Of a stretch of DNA of 56,321 nt, positions 24,292 through 32,877 are shown one piece after another. The notes beneath the pieces were generated by a model. It searched no databases, had not been told where the DNA came from, and worked only from the letters and a program-made list of their open reading frames with translations. The first letter of the stretch is position 1. The number at the start of each line of letters is the position of its first letter. The DNA is from JBGZFC01 sp964631255 (GTDB taxonomy: Bacteria > Bacteroidota > Bacteroidia > Bacteroidales > Dysgonomonadaceae): the NCBI GenBank assembly GCA_964631255.1, contig CAZVWS010000008.1:1-56321 (forward strand). Direction: 5' to 3'. A program made the translations under genes and the position numbers.

Positions 24292-25563
24292 TTAGTCAAT
24301 CATATCAAATCCGCAATAAGGAATCAATACTTCGGGTATTTTTATTCCTTGGGGAGTCTGGTTATTTTCTAACAGTGCAGCCATGATGCGTGGCAGTGCC
24401 AGCGCACTTCCGTTGAGTGTATGGCAGAGTTGGGTTTTACGATTTTCGTCGCGATAACGACATTTGAGTCGATTGGCTTGGTAGTTTTCAAAATTGGAAA
24501 CCGAACTTACTTCTAACCAACGTTCTTGCGCTGCCGAAAAAACTTCAAAATCGAACGTGAGTGCCGATGTGAAGCTCATATCGCCGCCACAAAGGCGAAG
24601 AATGCGCCACGGCAGTTGTAATTTGTCCACCAACGATTGCACATAATTGACCATTTCGTCCAATCGCTGGTACGAATTTTCGGGTTTTTCGATACAAACA
24701 ATTTCCACTTTATCAAATTGGTGTAATCGGTTGAGTCCACGCACATCTTTTCCGTAAGAACCTGCTTCGCGACGGAAACAAGCTGAGTAAGCCGTATTTT
24801 TTACGGGAAGTTCTTTTTCTTCGAGAATCACATCCCGATAGATATTGGTAACCGGCACTTCGGCGGTGGGAATGAGATACAAATCGTCTAACTGCGCATG
24901 GTACATTTGTCCTTCTTTATCGGGCAATTGTCCTGTTCCGAATCCCGATGCGGCATTTACCACGTAAGGTGGTTGAATTTCTAAGAATCCGGCATCGCGT
25001 GCACAATCTAAAAAGAAATTGATGAGCGAGCGTTGCAAACGTGCACCTTTTCCTTTGTAAACAGGAAATCCGGCACCGGTTATTTTCACGCCCAGTTCAA
25101 AATCGATGAGGTCATATTTTTTAGCCAATTCCCAGTGTGGCATGGCATCCGGCGCAAGTGTAGGCATGATTCCGCCGGTTCGTTCAACCAGATTGTCTTC
25201 GGCCGATTTGCCTTCGGGTACAGATTCGTGCGGCAAGTTTGGTATGGTAACCAAGAGTTGTTGTATGCGTTCTTCTGAATCTTTGCGGGTTTCGTCCAAC
25301 TGTTTGGAAGTATCTTTGTAGGCACTCACTTTTTCACGCGCGGCAGTAGCCTCGTCGCTTTTACCCTCTTTCATGAGCATCCCTATCGATTTGGAAATGG
25401 TGTTTATTTCGGCAAGTATGTTATCGAGTTGAGTTTGTGAATTTCTTCTCACGTTGTCCAACTCAATTATCTGTTCAACCACTTCGGTTGCATCGAAATT
25501 CTTTTTCGCCAAACGGCGAATAACTTCGGCTTTATTTTCGTTTATTACCTTGATTGTTAGCAT
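24292..25563 (-). CDS. serS: Serine-tRNA ligase
   Basis: Charges tRNA-Ser with serine. The N-terminal coiled-coil arm (about 30-105) that grips the long variable arm of tRNA-Ser is clear, followed by the class II catalytic core with motif 2 (FRREAGSYGKDVRGL) and motif 3 (GSALALPRIMAALLENNQ). The length (423) is normal. The start MLTIKVINENKAEVIRRLA matches the family. A minus-strand -7 element is at 25606-25613. lgt follows after 74 bases. Confidence 0.97.
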   Translation of the reverse strand: MLTIKVINENKAEVIRRLAKKNFDATEVVEQIIELDNVRRNSQTQLDNILAEINTISKSIGMLMKEGKSDEATAAREKVSAYKDTSKQLDETRKDSEERIQQLLVTIPNLPHESVPEGKSAEDNLVERTGGIMPTLAPDAMPHWELAKKYDLIDFELGVKITGAGFPVYKGKGARLQRSLINFFLDCARDAGFLEIQPPYVVNAASGFGTGQLPDKEGQMYHAQLDDLYLIPTAEVPVTNIYRDVILEEKELPVKNTAYSACFRREAGSYGKDVRGLNRLHQFDKVEIVCIEKPENSYQRLDEMVNYVQSLVDKLQLPWRILRLCGGDMSFTSALTFDFEVFSAAQERWLEVSSVSNFENYQANRLKCRYRDENRKTQLCHTLNGSALALPRIMAALLENNQTPQGIKIPEVLIPYCGFDMID

Positions 25564-25605
25564 AAAAATAATGTATCAACTATTTTACATTTGTATTTAA
25601 TAGCA

Positions 25606-25613
25606 CAAAGGTA
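25606..25613 (-). promoter_or_regulatory. Candidate -7 element of serS
   Basis: The minus strand reads TACCTTTG, matching TAnnTTTG, 42 bases upstream of the serS ATG. Confidence 0.5.
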
Positions 25614-25679
25614 CTAAAAATACATCAACGAAAATAGCCGACAACAAAAAAACAGTTGTAGGAAGGAAATTTGTTTTTC

Positions 25680-25817
25680 TTAGAAGAGTTGAAAGTGTAC
25701 AAACTCGCGCGCTTCTCTTTCACGTCTTTTTCTGCGTTTGTAGTTACGCATTACTGCATAGGCGAAGCCTGCAAAGGCAGACACAATCAACACATCTCTC
25801 ATCACGTTTGGTTTCAT
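25680..25817 (-). CDS. Small single-span membrane protein, 45 residues
   Basis: A short frame from ATG at 25817 to TAA at 25680. The protein starts MKPNVMRDVLIVSAFAGFAY, one hydrophobic segment (about 8-24), followed by a strongly basic stretch (RNYKRRKRREREARE) and a short tail ending in HFQLF. This is a typical layout for a small membrane protein with a cytoplasmic positive tail. It lies in the gap between tilS and serS on the same strand as both. No family is recognised; coding is supported only by composition and context. Confidence 0.55.
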   Translation of the reverse strand: MKPNVMRDVLIVSAFAGFAYAVMRNYKRRKRREREAREFVHFQLF

Positions 25818-25940
25818 AATCTATCTGGTCTTTTTTATTTATAACAATTTTTTATGCATCAGGGTTTTCTTATTAGACGGATTTTTTGGGAAAACGCTGC
25901 ATCGGAAGTCGTTTTTTTCTGAGAAAGTTCCATTTTTTCT

Positions 25941-27257
25941 TCAGTCGGTAACAAATTGAGCTATGAAAACATTCTCCGTCTTGTCGGTTACCCGAATCCG
26001 ATTATCGGAACGTTCGCCCACAATCCAAACAATCTCCTTGTCCGAAACAAGTATCCATGCATTTTCTTTGTCTTTCAGACTAAATTTTTGGTCGGAAAAA
26101 TAGTCGCTCAATTTTTTTCGTTCTTTCATACCAAACGGAATAAACCAATCGCCTTGTTGCCAACGGCGCAAAACGAGCGGAAAAGCCAATTTATCCATAT
26201 CGGCATACAACCACAGCCGATTTTTTTTGATTGGTACCGATTTTTTTTCTTGACTAAATATCAGATGAATAGGCACTTCCATTTCTCTTGTATCCGATTG
26301 AATATAAAAGACATCCTCATTTCCCATAATGGTAGAAATTGGGTCTAAAAGCAAAAAATCTCTATCCTTAATTATCCGAAATCGTTCTCCCACAAATATT
26401 TTCCCCGATTCGGCTTGCAAAGCACCGCACACGTCTTCTATCACGGTCGGATTGAAACCCAAAGGGGCGAGTATTTCAAACAAAACCGATATGGGCGACG
26501 CTTCCGTCAGTAACGCAGTAATATCAATTTTTTCGCCATCGAACACGATACTTTTCGCCCTCTCTGTTGCAGCGTGATACATCTTTTCGGCTTCTCTCAG
26601 ATTTTGTGAGGTGCGAAAAATTGCATCCGTTACCGATGGATTGAGTTTTTGCAACATCGGTAATACATTTAGTCGCAAATAGTTGCGAGTATATAAATCT
26701 TCGTTATTGGTACTATCGATAACAAAAGGTATGCTTCTGTTTTTCAGATACGTTTCTATCTGTTGGCGAGTGGTGCACAACATGGGACGGATTATTTTCT
26801 CGTTTTTTGGAGCGATGCCTGTGAGACCTTTAATGCCGGTTCCTCGCACCAAATTCATCAATACCGTTTCTACCGAATCATCTCGGTGATGGGCCACGGC
26901 AATGGCTTCTGCCTGGTATTCACTCCGAATTATTTCAAACCAACGGTATCGCAACTCTCTTGCCGCCATCTCGATAGAAATCTTTTTATCGGATGCATAT
27001 CCGGTGGTATCAAAATCGATAGAAACAAACTCAATATCAATGCTTTTACACCATTTCTTCACAAAATCGGCATCTCTATCTGATTCTTCGCCACGAAGAT
27101 GGAAATTGCAATGCGCGGCAATGCATCGGTAACCCAAAAGCGTGAGCACATCCAGCATTGCCATAGAATCGGCACCGCCACTCAATCCCACGATAACCGT
27201 TGCCGATGGCGAAAGCAAATCATTTTGCAAAATATATGATTTTATGATTCTAAGCAT
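25941..27257 (-). CDS. tilS: tRNA(Ile)-lysidine synthase
   Basis: Adds lysine to the wobble cytidine of tRNA-Ile (CAU), switching it from AUG to AUA decoding; essential. The PP-loop ATP site VGLSGGADSMAML is near the N-terminus, HCNFHLRGEESDRDADFV and AVAHHRDDSVET follow in the catalytic domain, and the C-terminal third contains the TilS substrate-binding domain (RRWQQGDWFIPFGMKERKKL). 438 residues, the usual length with the C-terminal domain. Divergent from pheS, with its own consensus promoter at 27282-27314. Confidence 0.95.
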   Translation of the reverse strand: MLRIIKSYILQNDLLSPSATVIVGLSGGADSMAMLDVLTLLGYRCIAAHCNFHLRGEESDRDADFVKKWCKSIDIEFVSIDFDTTGYASDKKISIEMAARELRYRWFEIIRSEYQAEAIAVAHHRDDSVETVLMNLVRGTGIKGLTGIAPKNEKIIRPMLCTTRQQIETYLKNRSIPFVIDSTNNEDLYTRNYLRLNVLPMLQKLNPSVTDAIFRTSQNLREAEKMYHAATERAKSIVFDGEKIDITALLTEASPISVLFEILAPLGFNPTVIEDVCGALQAESGKIFVGERFRIIKDRDFLLLDPISTIMGNEDVFYIQSDTREMEVPIHLIFSQEKKSVPIKKNRLWLYADMDKLAFPLVLRRWQQGDWFIPFGMKERKKLSDYFSDQKFSLKDKENAWILVSDKEIVWIVGERSDNRIRVTDKTENVFIAQFVTD

Positions 27258-27281
27258 GACGCAACTTATATATTAGAAAAA

Positions 27282-27314
27282 CAAAAGTAAGCATTTAACT
27301 CTAATTTGTGCAAA
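27282..27314 (-). promoter_or_regulatory. Promoter of tilS
   Basis: On the minus strand TTTG (27311-27314), 21 bases, TACTTTTG (27282-27289): a full match to the Bacteroidota consensus, 25 bases from the tilS start. Confidence 0.75.
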
Positions 27315-27354
27315 ATCTTTTAACTAAAACATCGGTTCATAGCAATAAAAATAG

Positions 27355-27362
27355 TATTTTTG
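27355..27362 (+). promoter_or_regulatory. Candidate -7 element of pheS
   Basis: TATTTTTG matches TAnnTTTG, 29 bases before the pheS ATG. Confidence 0.5.
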
Positions 27363-27391
27363 CACTACACAATTAGGATATTTCAACCACA

Positions 27392-28411
27392 ATGATAGAA
27401 AAAATAAATAAAATTCTTGCAGAAATAGAGCAACTAACCGTTGATAACGCCGACCAACTGGAAGCGGCACGTATAAAATATTTGAGTAAAAAAGGTTGCA
27501 TTACAGCTTTGATGGACGATTTCCGTTTGGTACCCAACGAGCAAAAACGCGAAGTGGGCATGCGTGTAAACGAACTGAAACAGAAAGCTACAGAAAAAAT
27601 AAACCTGCTCAAAACACAATTTGAAAAAACTGGCAACAGCTCCGTTCTTTTGGATTTGTCGCGCACTGCCTACCCCATCGCTTTGGGTTCACGACATCCG
27701 CTTTCTATCGTGAAAGAGGAAATTTGCGACATCTTCAAACGATTGGGCTTCTCTATTGCCGAAGGGTCAGAAATTGAAGACGATTGGCATGTATTTTCAT
27801 CGCTCAACTTTGCCGAAGACCACCCGGCACGCGATATGCAAGATACTTTTTTTATCCAAAGCAACCCCGATATTGTGCTGCGCACACACACCTCATCGGT
27901 ACAAACCCGTGTAATGGAATCGTCTCAACCTCCCATTCGCATCATTTGTCCCGGACGTGTCTATCGCAACGAAGCCATATCGGCAAGGGCACACTGCTTT
28001 TTTCATCAGGTAGAAGCTTTGTATGTGGACAAAAACGTTTCGTACACCGATTTGAGACAAGTATTACTCTATTTTGCCAAAGAGATGTTTGGCTCGAACA
28101 CACAAATTCGCCTGCGCCCCTCCTATTTCCCGTTTACCGAACCAAGTGCCGAAATGGACATCACTTGCCACATTTGCGGAGGAAAAGGTTGCAACATTTG
28201 CAAAGGAACGGGTTGGGTTGAAATTTTGGGTTGCGGCATGGTAGATCCCAATGTTTTAGACAATTGTGGAATCGACAGCAAAACCTACACCGGATACGCT
28301 CTCGGGATGGGAATTGAACGCATCACGATGTTAAAGTACAAAATTGGCGATATCCGTCTATTTTTTGAAAACGATATTCGTTTCCTCGAAGAATTTCAGG
28401 CGGCAAGATAA
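27392..28411 (+). CDS. pheS: Phenylalanine-tRNA ligase alpha subunit with zinc-knuckle insert
   Basis: Catalytic subunit of the alpha2-beta2 enzyme charging tRNA-Phe. N-terminal coiled coil (1-90), then the class II core with GSRHPLSIV, DTFFIQ, LRTHTSSVQ (motif 1/2 region), FHQVEAL, FPFTEPSAEMDI and the motif 3 segment GYALGMGIERI. Between FTEPSAEMDI and GWVEILGCGM it carries a cysteine-rich insert, CHICGGKGCNICKGTG, resembling a DnaJ-type zinc knuckle and absent from E. coli PheS. I recall this insert in other Bacteroidota. pheT is not in the window. Confidence 0.96.
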   Translation: MIEKINKILAEIEQLTVDNADQLEAARIKYLSKKGCITALMDDFRLVPNEQKREVGMRVNELKQKATEKINLLKTQFEKTGNSSVLLDLSRTAYPIALGSRHPLSIVKEEICDIFKRLGFSIAEGSEIEDDWHVFSSLNFAEDHPARDMQDTFFIQSNPDIVLRTHTSSVQTRVMESSQPPIRIICPGRVYRNEAISARAHCFFHQVEALYVDKNVSYTDLRQVLLYFAKEMFGSNTQIRLRPSYFPFTEPSAEMDITCHICGGKGCNICKGTGWVEILGCGMVDPNVLDNCGIDSKTYTGYALGMGIERITMLKYKIGDIRLFFENDIRFLEEFQAAR

Positions 28412-28456
28412 GATTTTTCTAACAAAAAACTGGCGCATAATAAAATAACATAGAAT

Positions 28457-29536
28457 ATGGCAAAGCATTTTATTTTTTCCGTTTTAATTACAATTTTGGC
28501 AACCACCGGCGCGTATGGTCAAAAAACAACTCGCGTCAATGCCATCAAAGCAAACGATTATGGCATAGTCTATTCGCTCCCGAAAACATCGTTTGAAATT
28601 ACTTTTTTAATAAAAAAGACGACTCACGTGCGAGGCGACTTTTACCAATATGCACAAAGATATTTGGGTATCGAAAATCCAATTACGGAAAATAAAACCG
28701 TTTTCTCTATACAAAATCTGTCGGTTGCAAACAAAGGCATTGCCGATAAGGAAAACTCTTTCATGGTAGAGTTTCGCTCCAACACGGTGCAGCCCTACCT
28801 GATGTTGCGCGAAGATGGCGTGATTGCGTCCGTGAATGCAGAACCGCAATTTGCTCGCGATGCAAAAATGGAGCATCCGCAAACCACGCAAACAGTACCA
28901 AACCCACGCCGGTACTTGTCGCAGGAAACGCTAATGGCGGGCTCAACAGCCAAACAGGCGGAACTGGTGGCTCGGCAAATTTTTGATTTGCGACAAAGTC
29001 GCCAAGATATTCTTACCGGCGAAGCCGAAAATATGCCTCCCGACGGCAATGCCTACAAAGTGGTAATGGACGAAATATCTAAACAAGAGAAAGCACTGAC
29101 CGAACTTTTTGCCGGAGGCGAACAGACCGAATATTTTGAGCACACCATCACCGTAATTCCCGATTCGGAAAACATCAACCGACGAGTGGTGGCACGATTT
29201 TCGGAAAAATTGGGGCTGGTAGATGCCAATAATTTGGCAGGCGAACCCATCTATCTCTCACTCACAAACAAAACACCAAAAACCGAAGAGCAACTTTCGG
29301 AGCGTGATTTACAGCGAATGGAGAACAAACTTACCGAAGGATTGGTTTATAATATACCAGGCAAGGCGAATCTGTCTATTGAATTTAAAAATCAAACGGT
29401 TAAAAACATGGAGACAGATGTGGTGCAATTTGGCACAAAAGATGTGCTTGTAAAAAAAATGTTCGATAATATGAAGCAACCTATTCAGGTTATTTTTTAT
29501 CCCGAATTGGGAGCCATCAAACAGATAATTCAGTAA
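28457..29536 (+). CDS. DUF4831 family exported protein
   Basis: A 359-residue protein with a signal peptide (MAKHFIFSVLITILATTGAYG). The body matches the Bacteroidota family DUF4831: Y-S-LPKTSFEITFLIKKTTHVRG near the start, the QYAQRYLG segment, RQIFDLRQSRQDILTGE in the middle and a beta-rich C-terminus ending in a GAIKQI segment. Function unknown; probably periplasmic. It follows pheS after 45 bases and precedes the DUF3298 lipoprotein. Family call from recall of conserved segments. Confidence 0.8.
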   Translation: MAKHFIFSVLITILATTGAYGQKTTRVNAIKANDYGIVYSLPKTSFEITFLIKKTTHVRGDFYQYAQRYLGIENPITENKTVFSIQNLSVANKGIADKENSFMVEFRSNTVQPYLMLREDGVIASVNAEPQFARDAKMEHPQTTQTVPNPRRYLSQETLMAGSTAKQAELVARQIFDLRQSRQDILTGEAENMPPDGNAYKVVMDEISKQEKALTELFAGGEQTEYFEHTITVIPDSENINRRVVARFSEKLGLVDANNLAGEPIYLSLTNKTPKTEEQLSERDLQRMENKLTEGLVYNIPGKANLSIEFKNQTVKNMETDVVQFGTKDVLVKKMFDNMKQPIQVIFYPELGAIKQIIQ

Positions 29537-29626
29537 TAAAATAAAGCTACATTTTGGATTAACTTAAACACAAAGTAAGAGTTTATCCAAATTTGCAGCG
29601 CAAAACAACTTAATAATAAAAAAATC

Positions 29627-30484
29627 ATGAAAAGAAACATTGTTCTTCCCATCGCGGCCATCGTTATTGCTTTCGTAGGATTGTTTTCATCTTGCAAAAA
29701 AACAGGCAATTCCACCAAAATAGAATTTGACAGTATTGTAGTAGCAGAAAAAATTCCGCTGTTAGTAGAAAACGACACCACTTTGCCCTACTCGGATGTA
29801 GAAATAAAATTTATCTATCCAAAAAAATTCCAGGGGAAAGAGGAGTTGGCTCGCTTGCAAGAAATTTTTGCAGGAACTTTTTTTCGTTCTCCCGATTTTG
29901 AAACACTCGCTCCTCAAGAAAGCGTGAACAAATATTTGGCAGACTACAGCGAAGAATACAAAAAACTATCCAATTCCTACTACGAAGACAAAAAAAGATT
30001 GCAAGACGAAATACCCCAATGGTATTGGTACAAGATGAGCAACACAAACAAAATCATCTACCAAGGCGATTCACTTTTGGCTTATGCCGTGGAGTATAGC
30101 GACTACACGGGCGGCGCACACGGCTCATACAATGTGGTTTACACCAATATCGATTTAAACAGATTGGTTACTCTCGCTGAGGAAGATTTGTTCAAACCTG
30201 ATTATTTCAAGCCATTGACAGAAAAAATAATCCAAAACTTGATGAAAAAATTCAACGTTACACAACCCGATTCACTCTACGAACACGGATTTTTCACAAT
30301 AGAAGACATTGCGCCAAACAACAATTTTTGGCTCGACGACAAAGCTATTCATTACGCCTATAACCAATACGAAATTGCGCCATACGCCATGGGTGTTATC
30401 GAGGTTTCTGTACCCTACTCCGATTTGGAAGATATTTTGATTCCCAACGGTTTGGTTTCACGATTTTTTCTTAAAGAAAAATAA
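29627..30484 (+). CDS. DUF3298-type lipoprotein
   Basis: A 285-residue lipoprotein: signal peptide with lipobox LFSSC (Cys23). The mature protein has a DUF4163-like N-terminal part (EIKFIYPKKF) and a C-terminal DUF3298 domain, recognised by EYSDYTGGAHGSYN followed by the beta-alpha pattern around EVSVPYSDLEDIL. RsiV of Bacillus, an anti-sigma factor that binds lysozyme, has this fold, but here there is no transmembrane or sigma-binding part, so no such role is claimed. A terminator at 30506 closes the unit. Confidence 0.83.
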   Translation: MKRNIVLPIAAIVIAFVGLFSSCKKTGNSTKIEFDSIVVAEKIPLLVENDTTLPYSDVEIKFIYPKKFQGKEELARLQEIFAGTFFRSPDFETLAPQESVNKYLADYSEEYKKLSNSYYEDKKRLQDEIPQWYWYKMSNTNKIIYQGDSLLAYAVEYSDYTGGAHGSYNVVYTNIDLNRLVTLAEEDLFKPDYFKPLTEKIIQNLMKKFNVTQPDSLYEHGFFTIEDIAPNNNFWLDDKAIHYAYNQYEIAPYAMGVIEVSVPYSDLEDILIPNGLVSRFFLKEK

Positions 30485-30505
30485 TTTATCCGCATCAATA
30501 AACAG

Positions 30506-30538
30506 AAACAGGGCTGCAAAAACACAGCCCTGTTTTTT
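30506..30538 (+). terminator. Terminator, probably bidirectional
   Basis: An 11-bp stem, AAACAGGGCTG with CAGCCCTGTTT, an 8-base loop and six T's. It sits between the convergent DUF3298 and YceI genes; the minus-strand exit is also T-rich. Confidence 0.85.
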
Positions 30539-30559
30539 GTACTATAAATTAATGTAGTC

Positions 30560-31138
30560 TTACTTTTTGGTATCGTTTTTAAACTCAAGATAAAGCGTAA
30601 TGTGCACATCTTTACCTATTGAGCTTAATTCGGGATCATAAGAAACATTGTAATCAAAACGGTTAATCGATTTTTTTGCTACAAAACCAAAAATATCTTC
30701 GCCATTTCTACCTTTGACTGTGCCGCCGTATTTTACATCAAAAGTAACCGGTTTCGAAACATCTTTAATTTGCAAAATTCCTTTTAGTTTGTAGTTTTCA
30801 TTGTCCACCTTTTCAATGCTGGTACTCTCAAATGACATGGCCGGAAACTTCTCCACATCAAAGAAATCGGCACTGCGCAAATGTTCATCACGCATTTTCA
30901 CGTTAGTATTCACACTTGAAGTTTCTACGTTAAAAAATACGCGTGAGTTTTCGAGATTAGATAAACTTCCGGTAACACCGCCGTCAAATTTATCGAATTT
31001 ACCACTCACGAAAGTAATTCCCAAATGTTTTACTTTAAAATTGATGGAACTGTGCGCCGCATCTACTTTAAAACTGGTTTGCGCCGATAGCGATAAGCCA
31101 AGTAAAACGGCAAATAATGTAAATGTAATTTTCTTCAT
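30560..31138 (-). CDS. YceI-family periplasmic lipocalin-like protein
   Basis: A 192-residue exported protein with a signal peptide ending around LSLSAQ. The YceI domain follows: FKVDAAHSSINFKVKHLG, GKFDKFDGGV, VKMRDEHLRSADFFDVEKFP and an eight-strand barrel that in the family binds isoprenoid lipids such as polyprenol or ubiquinone. Length and all signatures are standard. Physiological role uncertain. Convergent with the DUF3298 gene; 243 bases separate its start from sufB. Confidence 0.93.
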   Translation of the reverse strand: MKKITFTLFAVLLGLSLSAQTSFKVDAAHSSINFKVKHLGITFVSGKFDKFDGGVTGSLSNLENSRVFFNVETSSVNTNVKMRDEHLRSADFFDVEKFPAMSFESTSIEKVDNENYKLKGILQIKDVSKPVTFDVKYGGTVKGRNGEDIFGFVAKKSINRFDYNVSYDPELSSIGKDVHITLYLEFKNDTKK

Positions 31139-31239
31139 AATTATTGACTTTTAATATATTATATCGTTTTCCTCATTATAAACAAGCCTATGAAAGCTTT
31201 TGTTCATCTATGCTGCATTGCGAAAACCTATATGATACG

Positions 31240-31271
31240 TTTCAAAAATCCGCGAAAAACCGTTACTTTTG
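31240..31271 (+). promoter_or_regulatory. Candidate promoter of sufB
   Basis: TTTC (31240-31243), 20 bases, TACTTTTG (31264-31271): a full -7 match and a near -33 match. It implies a leader of about 100 bases that contains the palindrome at 31345-31359. Confidence 0.5.
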
Positions 31272-31344
31272 CATAAACAAATTGTGCCCCTTGGTTGTTA
31301 TGAATGATTGGAAAGCGAAAGCCTACTTAATTTAAAAATAGCAC

Positions 31345-31359
31345 AGATCGGCCCGATCT
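31345..31359 (+). promoter_or_regulatory. 15-bp palindrome upstream of sufB
   Basis: AGATCGG-C-CCGATCT is perfectly symmetric with a one-base centre, too tight to fold as a hairpin of full length, so a dimeric-protein binding site is more likely. It lies 22 bases before the sufB start, in an otherwise AT-rich leader. The binding protein is unknown. Confidence 0.5.
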
Positions 31360-31381
31360 TACTAAAAAAATCACACACGCA

Positions 31382-32833
31382 ATGCAAGAATTAGATCAAG
31401 ACCAAATATTAAATGAACTGACCGATACCGAATATAAATATGGTTTCACTACCGAAGTAGATACTGAGACCATTGCCAAAGGATTGAGCGAAGATGTTGT
31501 CCGTTTGATTTCTGCAAAGAAAAACGAACCGGAATGGATGTTGGAGTTCAGATTGAAAGCATATCGTCATTGGCTCACAATGAAAATGCCCGAATGGGCG
31601 CACCTGAATATTCCTGAAATAGATTTTCAAGATATTATCTATTATGCCGACCCAACTAAAAAGAAAGGCCCGAAAAGTTTAGACGAGGTAGATCCTGAGT
31701 TACTCAAAACTTTTGAACGATTGGGAATACCCCTTCACGAACGCGAAGTGCTTGCCGGAGTGGCTGTGGATGCCGTGATGGACAGCGTTTCGGTAAAAAC
31801 CACATACAAAGAAACGTTGGCAGAAAAAGGCATTATTTTCAGCTCGTTCAGCGAAGCGGTACAACACCACCCCGATTTGGTAAAAAAATACCTTGCCACC
31901 GTGGTGCCATACAAAGACAACTATTATGCCGCGCTCAACTCGGCAGTTTTTAGCGACGGTTCGTTTGTATATATCCCGAAAGGCGTTCGTTGCCCAATGG
32001 AACTTTCCACCTATTTCCGTATCAATGCCGCCAATACCGGTCAATTTGAGCGCACGCTCATTGTTGCCGATGAAGATTCGTACGTGAGCTATTTGGAAGG
32101 ATGTACTGCTCCGCAGCGCGACGAGAACCAACTGCACGCTGCAATTGTAGAGATAATTGCCCTGGACAATGCCGAGGTAAAATATTCTACCGTGCAAAAC
32201 TGGTATCCGGGCGATAAAAACGGAAAAGGCGGCATCTACAATTTCGTTACCAAACGAGGTATTTGCAAAGGCAAAAACTCCAAAATTTCGTGGACACAAG
32301 TAGAAACCGGTTCTGCCATCACGTGGAAATATCCATCGTGTATATTGGCGGGAGACAACTCGGTAGGAGAATTTTACTCCGTAGCCGTAACCAATAATTT
32401 CCAACAAGCCGATACCGGTACCAAAATGATTCATCTGGGTAAAAACACCCGCAGCAGAATCGTATCCAAAGGCATCTCGGCAGGAAGCAGCCAAAACAGT
32501 TATCGCGGATTGGTAAAAATATCGAAAAAGGCAGATAATGCCCGAAATCACTCGCAATGCGATAGTTTGCTGCTTACCGACCATTGTGGCGCCCACACGT
32601 TCCCTTATACCGATATTCAAAATCCTACCGCTATATTGGAACACGAAGCCACCACTTCAAAAATTAGCGAAGACCAGATTTTTTATTGCAACCAACGCGG
32701 GTTGGGCGAAGAAGAAGCAATCGGACTCATCGTGAACGGTTACGTGAAAGAGGTGGTAAACAAGCTCCCGATGGAATTTGCCGTAGAAGCACAAAAACTA
32801 CTGCAAATCAGTTTGGAAGGAAGCGTGGGATAA
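31382..32833 (+). CDS. sufB: Fe-S cluster assembly protein SufB
   Basis: Scaffold subunit of the SufBCD complex, on which Fe-S clusters are built. 483 residues with the full family signature: EPEWMLEFRLKAYRHW, PKGVRCPMELSTYFRIN, SYLEGCTAP, the beta-helix core, SGAGSSQNSYRG-like segment (SAGSSQNSYRGLVK) and the C-terminal NQRGLGEEEAIGLIVNGY. The normal partners sufC and sufD are not adjacent: upstream is the convergent yceI, and 44 bases downstream a SIMPL-domain gene starts. The suf set must therefore be split or completed elsewhere. A candidate promoter and palindrome lie upstream. Confidence 0.96.
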   Translation: MQELDQDQILNELTDTEYKYGFTTEVDTETIAKGLSEDVVRLISAKKNEPEWMLEFRLKAYRHWLTMKMPEWAHLNIPEIDFQDIIYYADPTKKKGPKSLDEVDPELLKTFERLGIPLHEREVLAGVAVDAVMDSVSVKTTYKETLAEKGIIFSSFSEAVQHHPDLVKKYLATVVPYKDNYYAALNSAVFSDGSFVYIPKGVRCPMELSTYFRINAANTGQFERTLIVADEDSYVSYLEGCTAPQRDENQLHAAIVEIIALDNAEVKYSTVQNWYPGDKNGKGGIYNFVTKRGICKGKNSKISWTQVETGSAITWKYPSCILAGDNSVGEFYSVAVTNNFQQADTGTKMIHLGKNTRSRIVSKGISAGSSQNSYRGLVKISKKADNARNHSQCDSLLLTDHCGAHTFPYTDIQNPTAILEHEATTSKISEDQIFYCNQRGLGEEEAIGLIVNGYVKEVVNKLPMEFAVEAQKLLQISLEGSVG

Positions 32834-32877
32834 CATCTTTTATCGCAAAATAGAAATAATCCAAAAACGAATACAAA

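Noticed and set aside
31144..31335. 63-codon frame between yceI and sufB
   Set aside because: It runs across the candidate sufB promoter, has no recognisable features, and is probably chance.
31700..32644. 314-codon frame antisense to sufB
   Set aside because: It mirrors the conserved SufB coding sequence; long antisense frames are common opposite biased coding DNA.
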